NCBI GenBank assembly: GCA_012960755.1
Contig: DUAT01000139.1
Coordinates: 47,198 to 111,197 of the forward strand
Source of the DNA: Gammaproteobacteria bacterium
Lineage (GTDB): Bacteria > Pseudomonadota > Gammaproteobacteria > Pseudomonadales > Azotimanducaceae_A
Length of the DNA: 64,000 bases
Direction of reading: 5' to 3'
In this document: piece by piece, positions 27,221-36,262 of the stretch
How the letters are laid out: each line of letters opens with the position of its first letter
Position numbering within the stretch: position 1 is the first letter of the stretch
Notes under the pieces: generated by a model
What the model was told of the DNA's origin: nothing
What the model saw: the letters and a program-made list of their open reading frames with translations, nothing else
Database searches by the model: none
Position numbers and translations under genes: made by a program

Positions 27221-27802
27221 TCAGCTGTCTTCTTTGGTCATCCCGGAGGATAAATCGGGCCACGCCAGCTTTAAGTAAAGGTACATGGACCAGAGAGTCA
27301 AACCCGCAGCGGCATACAGCAAAACATAACCCGCTTTGACTATCGGGCTGCCCAGATCCGGACCGCTGGCAAGTAAGACGATAATAGCCACCATTTGAAA
27401 CACTGTCTTGACCTTCCCTACCACGGAGACCGTCACACTGCGTCGCTCACTGTATTTAGCCATCCATTCCCGCAACGCGGAGACGACGATCTCCCGACCG
27501 ACAATAACCAGTGCAGGCACCGCCAGAATCGCGCTGGCGTGTACTTCAACCAGCAGTACAAGGGCAGTAGCGACGACGAGCTTGTCTGCTACCGGATCGA
27601 GGAATGCACCAAACGGTGTGATCTCGTCGAGCTTTCTTGCCAGATAACCGTCCAGCCAGTCGGTGATACTGGCGAGCGTAAAAACACCTGCGGCTGCCAG
27701 ATATCTCCATTCGAAGGGTAGGTAGAAAACAACGACCAACACAGGAATCAGGGCGATCCTGAGACTCGTCAGCATGTTCGGCAGGCTTATGGGGAGTTTC
27801 AT
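27221..27802 (-). CDS. pgsA: CDP-diacylglycerol-glycerol-3-phosphate 3-phosphatidyltransferase
   Basis: This 193-residue inner-membrane enzyme makes phosphatidylglycerol phosphate from CDP-diacylglycerol and glycerol 3-phosphate, the committed step to phosphatidylglycerol and cardiolipin. The complete CDP-alcohol phosphotransferase motif is present (DGYLARKLDEITPFGAFLDP followed by VAD), and the N-terminus NLPNMLTSLRI type is clear as LPNMLTSLRIALIPVLV. Four to five TM helices are expected. It follows uvrC by 23 bp, as in the gacA-uvrC-pgsA blocks of other gammaproteobacteria. The tRNA genes that normally follow are not here. Confidence 0.95.
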   Translation of the reverse strand: MKLPISLPNMLTSLRIALIPVLVVVFYLPFEWRYLAAAGVFTLASITDWLDGYLARKLDEITPFGAFLDPVADKLVVATALVLLVEVHASAILAVPALVIVGREIVVSALREWMAKYSERRSVTVSVVGKVKTVFQMVAIIVLLASGPDLGSPIVKAGYVLLYAAAGLTLWSMYLYLKLAWPDLSSGMTKEDS

Positions 27803-27825
27803 GTTACAGCGGCTTTCCAGGGTCT

Positions 27826-29661
27826 TTAGCTGCTGTGCAGCGTAGCATAAATGTGGTCCGCAAGCTTTCCACTTATCCCTTCAACTTTTGCCAGTTCCTC
27901 GCTACTGGCACTTTCGACGCGGCCTGCTCCACCGAAGTGCCGCAACAGAGCGCGGCGTCTTTTTGGCCCGACACCATCGATACTTTCGAGTACTGATTCC
28001 TTTCTTTTCTTACCCCGACGCTGCCGGTGGGCGGTTATCGCGAAACGATGACTTTCGTCCCGTATATGTTGTATCAGGTGTAGACCGGGGTTATCCGGTG
28101 ACAATACAATTTCGTCGTAGCCAGACTTGATATTCGGCACGAACAGACTTTCCAGGCCCGCTTTTCGACCGGGCCCTTTTGCAACCCCGACCAGGATCAC
28201 ACCTGAGATTTGCAGCTCTTCCATGATGTCCTCAGCCTCATGCAATTGGCCCTTACCGCCATCGATAAACAGGATGTCAGGTAGTCGCCCCTCCCCTTTC
28301 TTGATGCGCGTATAGCGCCTGGTTAATGCCTGGGACATGGCGGCATAGTCATCGCCCGGGGTAATACCCTCAATATTAAAGCGGCGATAATCGGACTTGA
28401 GCGGCCCATTTTGATCAAACACAACGCAGGAAGCAACCGTTGCCTCACCGGAGCTGTGGCTGATATCAAAACACTCCAAACGCTCCGGCATTTGTTCCAG
28501 TGACAAGGCAGACTGCAGTGCATCAAAGCGTTGAGAAAGATTATTCTTGTTCGCCAGGTGACTGCCCAGACTCTGTTCGGCATTGGTTTGTGCAAGGGAT
28601 ATCCAGCGCCTGCGATGGCCCCGTACATTGTCAGCAATATGAACCTTGCGCCCGGTCTTTTGTGTTAGTGCACTGGCAATTAGTTCCTTTTCATTAAGCT
28701 TTGCGTTGACTATCACTTCCCTTGGGCACTCTCGCCCACCGAAACCCGACAGGTAAAACTGCGGCACGAAGGACGCCAGTAAATCAGCAACGCTGCGTTC
28801 CATTTTGACTTTGGGAAAGTAGGTCTTGTGTCCCAGCATGCGACCGCCACGGATGATCATCACCAGGACACATACTGCGCCGGGATTCATCACAGCTGCA
28901 ATGATATCGATATCACCCTGGTCGCCCATAACATACTGCTGTTCCTGCATTCTCTGCAGGTGTGCTATCTGGTCACGAAATTGCGCTGCCCTCTCAAATT
29001 TCAACTGCCGGGCTGCCTCTTCCATTTCATCAGCATAGTCATCAATCAGCTTGCGGCTTTTACCTTCCAGGAACAGGGATGCATGTTGCACATCGGCGGC
29101 ATAGTCCTGCTTTGACACCAGGTCGCAGCAGGGTCCTGAACAACGCTTGATCTGAAACTGCAGACAGGGTCGGGAGCGGTTTTTAAAAAAAGAGTCCTCG
29201 CACTGCCGAACCTGAAATACCTTTTGCAATATGTTCAAGCTATCCCTGACGGAATAGGCACTGGGAAAGGGGCCAAAATATCGACCGGGTTTGCGTTGCG
29301 CACCACGATGAAATGCCAGTCTTGGGAATTCATCTTCACTCGACAGATAGATGTAAGGGTAGGATTTATCATCCTTGAAATCGATGTTGTATGGTGGATG
29401 CAGTTCTTTGATCAAAGACTGTTCCAGCAACAGCGCTTCTGTTTCACTGCTGGTCACGGTGACGTCAATTTGATTGATGCGGGCAACCAGCGCCATGGTT
29501 TTGCCGTCCAGGGCCGTGGTTCGAAAATAGCTCGAGACCCTGTTTTTCAGATTCTTGGCTTTACCCACGTAGAGGATCTCCTCATCTTCATCAAACATGC
29601 GATAAACCCCCGGCCTTGTGGTCAGATGTTTGAGGAAAGTTTTGCTATCGAATGTCGTCAC
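27826..29661 (-). CDS. uvrC: UvrABC system protein C (nucleotide excision repair endonuclease)
   Basis: The 611-residue protein is complete. It has the N-terminal GIY-YIG nuclease for the 3' incision (RPGVYRMFDEDEEILYVGKAKNL), a Cys-rich segment (CLQFQIKRCSGPC), the UvrB-interacting UVR motif around residues 200-235, the RNase H-like nuclease domain for the 5' incision (FDISHSSGE..ASCVVF, LFIDGGKGQL, ESHRFA), and a C-terminal helix-hairpin-helix pair (IDGVGPKRRRALLRHFGG). Its start overlaps the uracil-DNA glycosylase stop by four bases, so the two repair genes are translationally coupled. Confidence 0.96.
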   Translation of the reverse strand: MTTFDSKTFLKHLTTRPGVYRMFDEDEEILYVGKAKNLKNRVSSYFRTTALDGKTMALVARINQIDVTVTSSETEALLLEQSLIKELHPPYNIDFKDDKSYPYIYLSSEDEFPRLAFHRGAQRKPGRYFGPFPSAYSVRDSLNILQKVFQVRQCEDSFFKNRSRPCLQFQIKRCSGPCCDLVSKQDYAADVQHASLFLEGKSRKLIDDYADEMEEAARQLKFERAAQFRDQIAHLQRMQEQQYVMGDQGDIDIIAAVMNPGAVCVLVMIIRGGRMLGHKTYFPKVKMERSVADLLASFVPQFYLSGFGGRECPREVIVNAKLNEKELIASALTQKTGRKVHIADNVRGHRRRWISLAQTNAEQSLGSHLANKNNLSQRFDALQSALSLEQMPERLECFDISHSSGEATVASCVVFDQNGPLKSDYRRFNIEGITPGDDYAAMSQALTRRYTRIKKGEGRLPDILFIDGGKGQLHEAEDIMEELQISGVILVGVAKGPGRKAGLESLFVPNIKSGYDEIVLSPDNPGLHLIQHIRDESHRFAITAHRQRRGKKRKESVLESIDGVGPKRRRALLRHFGGAGRVESASSEELAKVEGISGKLADHIYATLHSS

Positions 29662-30275
29662 TTAAGGTAACCCGCCAATTGGGCTGCAGACTGTACTGCG
29701 GATTGAAACATGGATTGCGTCAAACGCCCAGTCTGGGTGTTGTAACGGCTGCAATGATAAGAATCAACCAGCCATTGTTGCTCATCCAGATCATGGACCG
29801 CGCCATGACTAAACGGATACTGCGACTGCTTTACCCCCAGCGCCTTGATAACTGAGCGATGGGCGATTTGACCGAGGCTGAGAATGACGGTTGGCATGTC
29901 TTGTTGTAAATGGAGCGTCACCTCCGGTAGAAGAAATTTCTGGCAATTGTTCAGCTCTAATGAACTGGGTTTGTTTGCAACCGGCAGGCACTTTACTGCG
30001 TTGGTGATTCGAACCCGGCTTTCAATCTGAAAATGTTTGAGTACCTTGAAGAGTAAATCACCCGACGCGTCACCATTAAAAGGGATACCGGTTTTATTTG
30101 CGCCGTGTAACCCTGGCGCCAGACCCACGATCAACAATGCGGTTTTTTCAGGGCCACTGGCGGCCACAGGCAGGTTCCAGTATTCAGGATAACGTTTTCG
30201 AAGGCGACGTAATTGCAGGCGCAGACGTGGACAGGTGCTACATTGAATTAGTGTAGTGTCCTGTATAGATGGCAC
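29658..30275 (-). CDS. Family 5-type uracil-DNA glycosylase (UdgB)
   Basis: The 205-residue protein has the iron-sulfur cluster cysteines expected of families 4 and 5, beginning with CSTCPRL, and active-site motif GLAPGLHGANKTGIPFNGDASG, the family 5 form that lacks the catalytic Asp/Asn at the usual position. The second motif is SLGQIAHRSV and the last SYHCSRYN, instead of the family HPS form. It removes uracil, hypoxanthine and related bases from DNA. The only in-frame start before the first cysteines is a GTG at 30275 inside the palindromic repeat, with an in-frame stop just upstream. The gene interrupts the usual gacA-uvrC adjacency. Confidence 0.85.
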   Translation of the reverse strand: MPSIQDTTLIQCSTCPRLRLQLRRLRKRYPEYWNLPVAASGPEKTALLIVGLAPGLHGANKTGIPFNGDASGDLLFKVLKHFQIESRVRITNAVKCLPVANKPSSLELNNCQKFLLPEVTLHLQQDMPTVILSLGQIAHRSVIKALGVKQSQYPFSHGAVHDLDEQQWLVDSYHCSRYNTQTGRLTQSMFQSAVQSAAQLAGYLK

Positions 30276-30307
30276 TTTAAGTGCTATCTATACAGGACAC
30301 TACACTA
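30249..30307. repeat. 59-bp palindromic repeat, second copy of the 265-458 family
   Basis: The arms 30249-30270 (tagtgtagtgtcctgtatag plus at) and 30286-30307 are perfect inverted copies, and the 15-bp centre (ggcactttaagtgct) is itself nearly palindromic. The arm differs from that of the 265-458 element by one base. The palindrome lies between the gacA stop and the udg coding region and overlaps the first nine codons of udg. As RNA it would be a very stable hairpin and could act as a terminator or processing site for the gacA-udg-uvrC transcript. Confidence 0.85.
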
Positions 30308-30316
30308 CCTGCTGGC

Positions 30317-30964
30317 TTATGCGACCGCCTCGGAGTCGATAATGCCGTATTTAATAGCGAGCTTCGTTAAACCCACGTCGCTATTGATGCTGAGCTTGTC
30401 GAAAATCCGATAACGATAGCTGTTGACTGTTTTCGAACTTAAGGACAGGTTTTTGGCAATCTCAGGCACCCTGTGGCCATTGATGACCATGAGTGTAATC
30501 TGCATTTCACGATTGGAGAGCACCTCAAATGGGCTGGCATCCTCGGGCGAAAAAGGACGCAACGCGAGTTGCTGGGCTATGTCAGAACTGATGTAGCGCT
30601 GACCTGAGATGACCTTTCTGATCGCACGAACCATTTCCTCGACATCGGCTCGTTTGGTTAAGTATCCAACCGCACCCCCATTCATCAGTTTGGACGGATA
30701 AGGTTCGTCCTCATGCACAGATACCGCCACGATCTTTAATTCAGGATCTACTCTCAAGCAGCGTCGGGTGGCCTCCAGCCCCCCCATGCCAGGCATCTGG
30801 ACATCCATAAGTACTACATCCGGTTTCAAGTCCCTGACCATATCGATCGCTTGTTCACCGCTGCCTGCCTGGCCAACAATTTCGAAACCCTCGATGTCTG
30901 CCAGCAACCGTGAAGTGCCAATACGAACAAGTTGGTGATCGTCCACTACGAGTACTCTTATCAC
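30317..30964 (-). CDS. gacA: LuxR/FixJ-type response regulator of the GacA/UvrY group
   Basis: This 215-residue protein has a receiver domain (residues 1-120: VLVVDDHQLVRIG, phospho-acceptor Asp about 54 in VLMDVQMPGMGG, VSVHED, LTKR) and a C-terminal LuxR helix-turn-helix (LSNREMQITLMVINGHRVPEIAKNL, SLSSKTVNSYRYRIFDKL). The length, the TKR end of the receiver and the position upstream of uvrC-pgsA identify the GacA/UvrY orthologue, which activates Csr/Rsm small RNAs in response to the BarA/GacS kinase. The start is a GTG with a strong site, aaggaggaataa. Confidence 0.93.
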   Translation of the reverse strand: MIRVLVVDDHQLVRIGTSRLLADIEGFEIVGQAGSGEQAIDMVRDLKPDVVLMDVQMPGMGGLEATRRCLRVDPELKIVAVSVHEDEPYPSKLMNGGAVGYLTKRADVEEMVRAIRKVISGQRYISSDIAQQLALRPFSPEDASPFEVLSNREMQITLMVINGHRVPEIAKNLSLSSKTVNSYRYRIFDKLSINSDVGLTKLAIKYGIIDSEAVA

Positions 30965-31303
30965 TTATTCCTCCTTCGAAAAGTTGGTTTCCCTGAGAAA
31001 AATGAACTGCTCTAATCTGAATCTAACTTAAACCCCTTGCTGGATAAATGGAAGCCTCCATATCGCCCAAATACGCGTAGGAAAATGCCCCCCACTCATG
31101 GGCAATTGTCTTACGTCATGACTGATAATTCACGACAGATAATGGTTAAATAATGAATGACCCATTTGAGCCGCCGGGTTTACCGGCTGGCGTCAGTGAG
31201 ATATTATTTAGATATCAGGCCAATGTCTTACAAAGGCGCGGTAATTTCTACCGGTGAAATGCCAGCTAAAAAAAGTCGAGCTAGAATTTTTGTCTCAAAC
31301 TAT
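30965..31303. other. Intergenic between gcdH and gacA
   Basis: About 340 bp hold the gacA leader, whose Shine-Dalgarno lies next to the GTG. No gene is supported. A plus-strand frame at 31157-31348 has no family resemblance. No clear terminator for the upstream gcdH gene, read from the right, could be identified. Confidence 0.4.
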
Positions 31304-32479
31304 TTACTCGCCGGTAAAAGCCTGGAGTCCGGTTTGCGCCCGACCTAAAATTAAAGCATGAACGTCGTGCGTGCCTTCATAAGTGTTGACCGTTTCGAGG
31401 TTCATCAAATGACGAATCACATGATATTCGTCGGAGATGCCATTGCCGCCGTGCATATCTCTCGCCATGCGGGCGATATCGAGCGCCTTGCCACAATTGT
31501 TTCGCTTCATCAGTGAAATGTTTTCAACCGGGCAATAGTCTTCATCCATCAATCGACCGATGCGCAGGGAACCTTGCAAACCCAGTGTGATTTCAGTTTG
31601 CATATCTGCAAGTTTCTTCTGTATTAACTGATTCGCCGCCAGCGGCCGGCCAAACTGTTTGCGCTCGAGGGTATAACTTCGCGCAGCATGCCAGCAGAAT
31701 TCAGCCGCGCCCATGGCGCCCCAGGATATCCCGTAACGTGCCTTGTTCAAACATCCAAATGGCCCGGCGAGTCCTTTAACGTTAGGTAAAATGTTTTCTG
31801 CCGGGACCTCGCAATCAGACAATACAATCTCGCCGGTGACCGACGCTCTGAGGCTGAACTTACCTTCAATAATCGGTGTTTCAAATCCCTTCATTCCCCT
31901 TTCAACGATAAACCCCCGGATAATCCCCTCAAGTTTTGCCCATACCACGGCGACATCGGCAATCGGGGAATTGGTAATCCACATTTTTGCGCCATTCAAC
32001 AGGTAACCCGCGGAGGTTTTCTCAGCCCGGGTAATCATGCTGCCGGGATCAGAGCCGTAGTCCGGTTCTGTGAGCCCAAAACAACCGACCCATTCACCCG
32101 TGGCAAGCTTCGGCAGAAATTTCTCCCGTTGGGCTTCATCACCATATTCATGGATCGGATGCATCACCAGTGAAGACTGGACGCTCATGGCGGATCGATA
32201 ACCACTGTCGACCCGTTCGACCTCACGGGCGACCAACCCATAGGAGACATAATTGACATTGGCGCAGCCATATTTCTCAGGCAATGTTGCTCCGAGTAAA
32301 CCCAGTTCGCCAAACTCGTTCATGATTTCGCGATGAAAGTATTCGTCCCTAAATGCCTGCTTCACTCGGGTCATTAATTTTTCCTGCGCGTAATCCCGTG
32401 CCGAGTCGCGAACCAGTCGTTCTTCCTCTGTTAACTGATCATCCAGAAAGAAGGGATCGTCCCATTTAAATCCAGCCAT
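31304..32479 (-). CDS. gcdH: Glutaryl-CoA dehydrogenase-like acyl-CoA dehydrogenase
   Basis: The 391-residue flavoenzyme fits GcdH, which converts glutaryl-CoA to crotonyl-CoA with decarboxylation in lysine and tryptophan breakdown. Diagnostic are the N-terminus [49 protein letters not shown], and the catalytic Glu in [15 protein letters not shown], all features of GcdH more than of straight-chain acyl-CoA dehydrogenases. It is divergent from a second acyl-CoA dehydrogenase gene over about 250 bp of AT-rich sequence that must hold both promoters. Confidence 0.9.
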   Translation of the reverse strand: MAGFKWDDPFFLDDQLTEEERLVRDSARDYAQEKLMTRVKQAFRDEYFHREIMNEFGELGLLGATLPEKYGCANVNYVSYGLVAREVERVDSGYRSAMSVQSSLVMHPIHEYGDEAQREKFLPKLATGEWVGCFGLTEPDYGSDPGSMITRAEKTSAGYLLNGAKMWITNSPIADVAVVWAKLEGIIRGFIVERGMKGFETPIIEGKFSLRASVTGEIVLSDCEVPAENILPNVKGLAGPFGCLNKARYGISWGAMGAAEFCWHAARSYTLERKQFGRPLAANQLIQKKLADMQTEITLGLQGSLRIGRLMDEDYCPVENISLMKRNNCGKALDIARMARDMHGGNGISDEYHVIRHLMNLETVNTYEGTHDVHALILGRAQTGLQAFTGE

Positions 32480-32728
32480 TTTGTGCCCTAACTCCTATTG
32501 GCGAATTGTTGGCAGCCCGCATACAATGCAGCCCCTTCACGCCGGTGATCCTGACGAGGTATTAAAAATTGCCAGGTTTTTTTGAAATAAAAAATTTTGA
32601 AAATAGAAAAAATTAGAAAGAACGTCAAAAAGTAGTCAAACAAACAAGCGCGGCATTATATAGGTTGCGTTCAACTTACAACAGCTGCTTACATCAGCTA
32701 CCGACAAGAAAAACAAGGAAATTGGCTC

Positions 32729-33883
32729 ATGGCTCTGGATCAGGAAACGCTGGATCAACTGCTTGATACCGTCGATAAATTTGTCGAGAAACGATTACGC
32801 CCGCTGGAATCCCAGGTCGGTGCGGATGACAGTATTCCCGATGACGTCATTGAGGATATGAAAGCGCTCGGGTTGTTTGGCCTGACGATTCCCGAGGAGT
32901 ATGGCGGGCTCGGCCTGAACATGTCCGAAGAAGTCGCGGTGGCACGCGTCTTTGGTCATACCTCACCAGCTTTTCGTTCGGTATTCGGCACCAACGTTGG
33001 TATCGGCTCCCAGTCGCTCATTATTGACGGCACAGCGGAGCAGAAACAACGCTATTTACACAAAATGGCAACCGGTGAAGTCATCGGGTCGTTCTGTCTG
33101 ACCGAACCGGAAGCAGGCTCAGACGCTGCCTCTGTTCGAAGCACGGCCAAAAAAGAAGGTGACACCTATATCATTAACGGCACAAAGCGCTTTATCACTA
33201 ATGCACCCAAGGCGGATCTTTTTACCGTATTTGCCCGAACAGACCCGGCCAGGGAGGGATCCAGAGGGGTTTCCGCTTTTCTGGTCGAAGCCAGCACTCC
33301 GGGTATCGACCTGGGCAAGCCCTATCGAAAAATGGGTCAACAGGGTACCTACGTTTGCGATGTGATGTTTGATGACGTGGTAGTACCCCAACACAACCTG
33401 ATCGGCGGGAAGGAAAATGTTGGCTTTCGTACCGCAATGAAGGTGCTGGACAAGGGTCGCCTGCACATCAGTGCCATCAGTATCGGTTGTGCCGAACGGC
33501 TGATTGCGGACAGCCTGAAATATGCCACCGAGCGAAAACAGTTCGGTCAACCCATCGCCGAGTTTCAGTTGATCCAGGCGATGTTGGCTGACAGTCAAAC
33601 CGACACCTATGCAGCCCTTTGTATGGTGACAGATACCGCAAAGCGCAGAGATGCCGGGGAAAATGTCGCCGCACTGGCGGCGAGCTGCAAATTGTTTGCG
33701 ACGGAAATGGTGGGTCGAGTCGCCGACCGTGCCGTGCAAATCCACGGCGGTGCCGGGTACGTTGAGGATTACGGTGTTGAGCGATTCTATCGTGATGTGC
33801 GGTTGTTTCGAATCTATGAGGGTACATCACAAATTCAGCAAACCGTGATTGCCAGGGATATGATTCGCAACGCAAGCAACTAG
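32729..33883 (+). CDS. Acyl-CoA dehydrogenase
   Basis: The 384-residue flavoenzyme has the three-domain acyl-CoA dehydrogenase fold: IPEEYGGLGL, SFCLTEPEAGSDAAS for FAD binding, the middle beta-domain, RKQFGQPIAEFQLIQAMLAD, and the C-terminal QIHGGAGYVEDYGVERFYRDVR..IYEGTSQIQQ, with the putative catalytic Glu in YEGTSQ. It oxidises an acyl-CoA to the trans-2-enoyl-CoA and passes electrons to ETF. The chain length is not readable from sequence. A ribosome binding site (caaggaaat) precedes the ATG. Confidence 0.9.
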   Translation: MALDQETLDQLLDTVDKFVEKRLRPLESQVGADDSIPDDVIEDMKALGLFGLTIPEEYGGLGLNMSEEVAVARVFGHTSPAFRSVFGTNVGIGSQSLIIDGTAEQKQRYLHKMATGEVIGSFCLTEPEAGSDAASVRSTAKKEGDTYIINGTKRFITNAPKADLFTVFARTDPAREGSRGVSAFLVEASTPGIDLGKPYRKMGQQGTYVCDVMFDDVVVPQHNLIGGKENVGFRTAMKVLDKGRLHISAISIGCAERLIADSLKYATERKQFGQPIAEFQLIQAMLADSQTDTYAALCMVTDTAKRRDAGENVAALAASCKLFATEMVGRVADRAVQIHGGAGYVEDYGVERFYRDVRLFRIYEGTSQIQQTVIARDMIRNASN

Positions 33884-34047
33884 CATCAGGAAGCAATCAG
33901 CACCCTAGTGACGAAATTAGGTTAATTATTACATCTATCCCTTTGTTTTTAGTAAATATTATTCTATGCTGCCATGTCGTTGACAGCGCTTGGGTTTACA
34001 CCGATAGTATTCCACCCCTTGAGGGTAATTAGAGACGAGGATCTGTT

Positions 34048-34910
34048 ATGGCAGCTAGAGCAATTGGTTCGGGTGTAATTTCCTTTGGGATGGTTTCTAT
34101 CCCCGTCAAAATGTATTCCACAGTCGATACGACAAAAGGTATACGATTCAATATGTTGCGTAAAGACGGGGCACGCCTGAAGCAACAATATGTGCATCAA
34201 CTGACGGCGAATTGGTTGACCGTGAAGACCGAGTCAAGGGCTACGAATTCGCTAAAGGCCAGTTTGTGCTCTTTTCTGCTGAAGAAATGAAAGCAATGGA
34301 TGCCATATCCACCAACGAAATCGAGATTGAAGAGTTCGTACCCGCCGAAGAGATCAATGCTATTTACGTTGAAAAGGTCAACTTTCTAGGCCCGGACAAG
34401 GGTGCGGCCCGATCCTATCACCTGCTGGCAGAGGCCATGCGCAAAACAGGCAAATCAGCCCTGGCCAAATATGCGACGCGTGGAAAAAGCTACCTGGTAA
34501 TGATTCATCCGCTGGATGAAGGCCTGATTATGATCCAGCTGCGCCACCAGGAAGAGCTTCGCTCCTTTGAGGATGTCGAAATCCCCTCCTCTGATATTAA
34601 AAAAGAGGAACTGCAACTTGCGATCCAGTTGGTAGAACAAGTATCTTCCGATCAGTTCAAACCGGAAAAATATACCGACGAAGTAAGACACCATATGCTG
34701 GATATGATTGACAGAAAGGTCAATGGTCAGCAAATTGTGGTTTCGCCGGAAGAACAACCCGAAGCGAAGATTATTGATATTATGGAAGCGCTTAAGGCAA
34801 GCCTGAAGAATCAGGGAACCGCAAGCAAAAAACCAAAACGGGCGCCAAAGAAACAAACCCCTAAAAAGCAGGCCCAAAAACAGACGACGCGCAAAAAGGC
34901 CGCCAACTAG
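34048..34910 (+). pseudogene. ku: Bacterial Ku (non-homologous end joining), interrupted by a frameshift
   Basis: Two frames together encode one Ku protein. The first gives MAARAIGSGVISFGMVSIPVKMYSTVD...RLKQQYV; the second resumes at CASTDGELVDREDRVKGYEFAKGQFV and runs to a Lys-rich tail (KKPKRAPKKQTPKKQAQKQ). The break is at about 34187-34193, in caatatgtg. Insertion of one base, or of four as lost TA units, would restore the normal KQQY(I)C reading. Ku binds DNA ends and recruits LigD, but no ligD is present here. The gene may be a recent pseudogene, recoded by frameshift, or a sequencing error; the rest of the coding sequence is undamaged. Confidence 0.85.
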
Positions 34911-34963
34911 CTACTCCAGCTATCAGGATAACCACAATGCGCGCCCAATGAGCAGTAACCACC

Positions 34964-35779
34964 ATGAAGGGATACTCAACTCGAGAAGTTGCCGAACTCA
35001 TCGAATTGCCTGAAACGGTAATCCGGGATATTGCCCGTGGCGTTCTGGACCCAAGTCGCGGCCCTAACCAGCATTTTCGCTTCAGTTTCCAGGATATTGT
35101 TATTTTGCGGACAGCCAAGGAACTGCTCGCCTCGGGTGTCAGACGCAGCAAAATAAACCGCAGCCTGTTTGAACTTCAACGCAAACTCCCCACGAACCGT
35201 CCCTTAACCGCACTTCGTATTAGCGGCGACGGCGGTGCTGTGGTTATTCGCGATGAGGACCAGATGTACAATCCGGAATCTGGCCAGATTCACTTTAACT
35301 TTACTGTTGCCGAACTGGCCGGTACCGTGGCTCCGCTGGCCAGACAAGCCGCTGAGAATGCAGAAAGCAGCGACCAATTATGTAGCGATGACTGGTTTGA
35401 CCTGGGTGTCGATCTGGAAGCCGTCAGTCCTGAGGATGCCCCGGCTGCTTACGCCCGCGCTTTGGAGCTTGACCCACAGCATTCTGATGCCCACGTTAAC
35501 CTTGGCAGGCTACAGCAGGAGGCCGGTGAATATAATGATGCGGAGGCTCATTATTACAAAGCCCTGGATGCCGACCCGGATAACATGCTGGCTGCATTTA
35601 ATCTTGGCACTCTGCTTGAAGACGTGGGCAGAATTCACGATGCGATTGCGGCCTACAAGAAGGCTGGATCGTTTGCAGACGCACATTACAACCTTTCCAG
35701 GCTTTATGAGCTTGTGGGCCAGCATACCGAGGCCCTGAAGCACCTGAGGACCTACAGAAGCCTGTTAGACCAGAGCTAG
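34964..35779 (+). CDS. MerR-like DNA-binding domain fused to TPR repeats
   Basis: The 271-residue protein starts with a MerR-type winged helix (YSTREVAELIELPETVIRDIARG ... HFRFSFQDIVILRTAKELLASGV, residues about 3-65), has a linker, then three or four TPR repeats (about 130-265; AAYARALELDPQHSDAHVNLG, AHYYKALDADPDNMLAAFNLGTLL and DAIAAYKKAGSFADAHYNLSRLYELVG). It follows ku by 53 bp on the same strand, an adjacency I associate with Ku loci in other proteobacteria, though I cannot cite a study. It may be a regulator or scaffold of end-joining genes. Confidence 0.8.
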   Translation: MKGYSTREVAELIELPETVIRDIARGVLDPSRGPNQHFRFSFQDIVILRTAKELLASGVRRSKINRSLFELQRKLPTNRPLTALRISGDGGAVVIRDEDQMYNPESGQIHFNFTVAELAGTVAPLARQAAENAESSDQLCSDDWFDLGVDLEAVSPEDAPAAYARALELDPQHSDAHVNLGRLQQEAGEYNDAEAHYYKALDADPDNMLAAFNLGTLLEDVGRIHDAIAAYKKAGSFADAHYNLSRLYELVGQHTEALKHLRTYRSLLDQS

Positions 35780-35870
35780 CGCCGTTCATGCCAACATCCT
35801 TGCGGTCGCTAAGCTGTACTCATATGATCAAATGCGAATATAAAGTGGAATCGAAAGTGGCCATTGTCTA

Positions 35871-36230
35871 ATGGATAAGCGTGTAGAACCAAGAATAGAG
35901 AACCGCCGTATCAAGTTCTTCGTGCATATCCACGAGTGCAAAGAAGAACAGAGTATGGTGGGTGTCTCCATTGCGTGCGAGGCTATCGATTTCTCCACCC
36001 GAGGCCTGCAATTCAGTACTGCGACGGTGCTTCCACCGCATACCCTGCTCAACATCACGATTGGCGTTGGCGAACCTTTTATCATGTTCCTGTTAAGGGA
36101 GGAGATACGCTGGGTCAGAGACAATGGTGACGATATGCAGATGGGTGTGCTTATCCAGGAGGTTCCTGGCACAGACTATTCCAAGTGGGAAGCGGAGTTC
36201 ACCAACATTTTTCAAAATGACGGATCCTAG
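35871..36230 (+). CDS. PilZ-domain protein (c-di-GMP receptor-like)
   Basis: The 119-residue protein is a single PilZ domain. The c-di-GMP-binding residues are visible as an R-rich N-terminal box (RVEPRIENRRIKF) and the D/N-x-S-x-x-G motif (AIDFSTRGLQF), with a later strand KYEIRW type EEIRWVRDNGDDMQMGV. It should bind c-di-GMP and transmit the signal to a motility, adhesion or envelope partner that is not visible here. The stop codon lies inside the terminator hairpin that follows. Confidence 0.8.
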   Translation: MDKRVEPRIENRRIKFFVHIHECKEEQSMVGVSIACEAIDFSTRGLQFSTATVLPPHTLLNITIGVGEPFIMFLLREEIRWVRDNGDDMQMGVLIQEVPGTDYSKWEAEFTNIFQNDGS

Positions 36231-36249
36231 GAGGCTCTCAGCCTCCTAG
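36227..36249. terminator. Bidirectional hairpin between PilZ and M28 genes
   Basis: The 10-bp arms ctaggaggct (36227-36236) and agcctcctag (36240-36249) are perfect inverted copies around a 3-bp loop and overlap the PilZ stop codon. The genes on either side converge. There is no strong T-tract. Confidence 0.65.
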
Positions 36250-36262
36250 TCTGCACTGTCTA

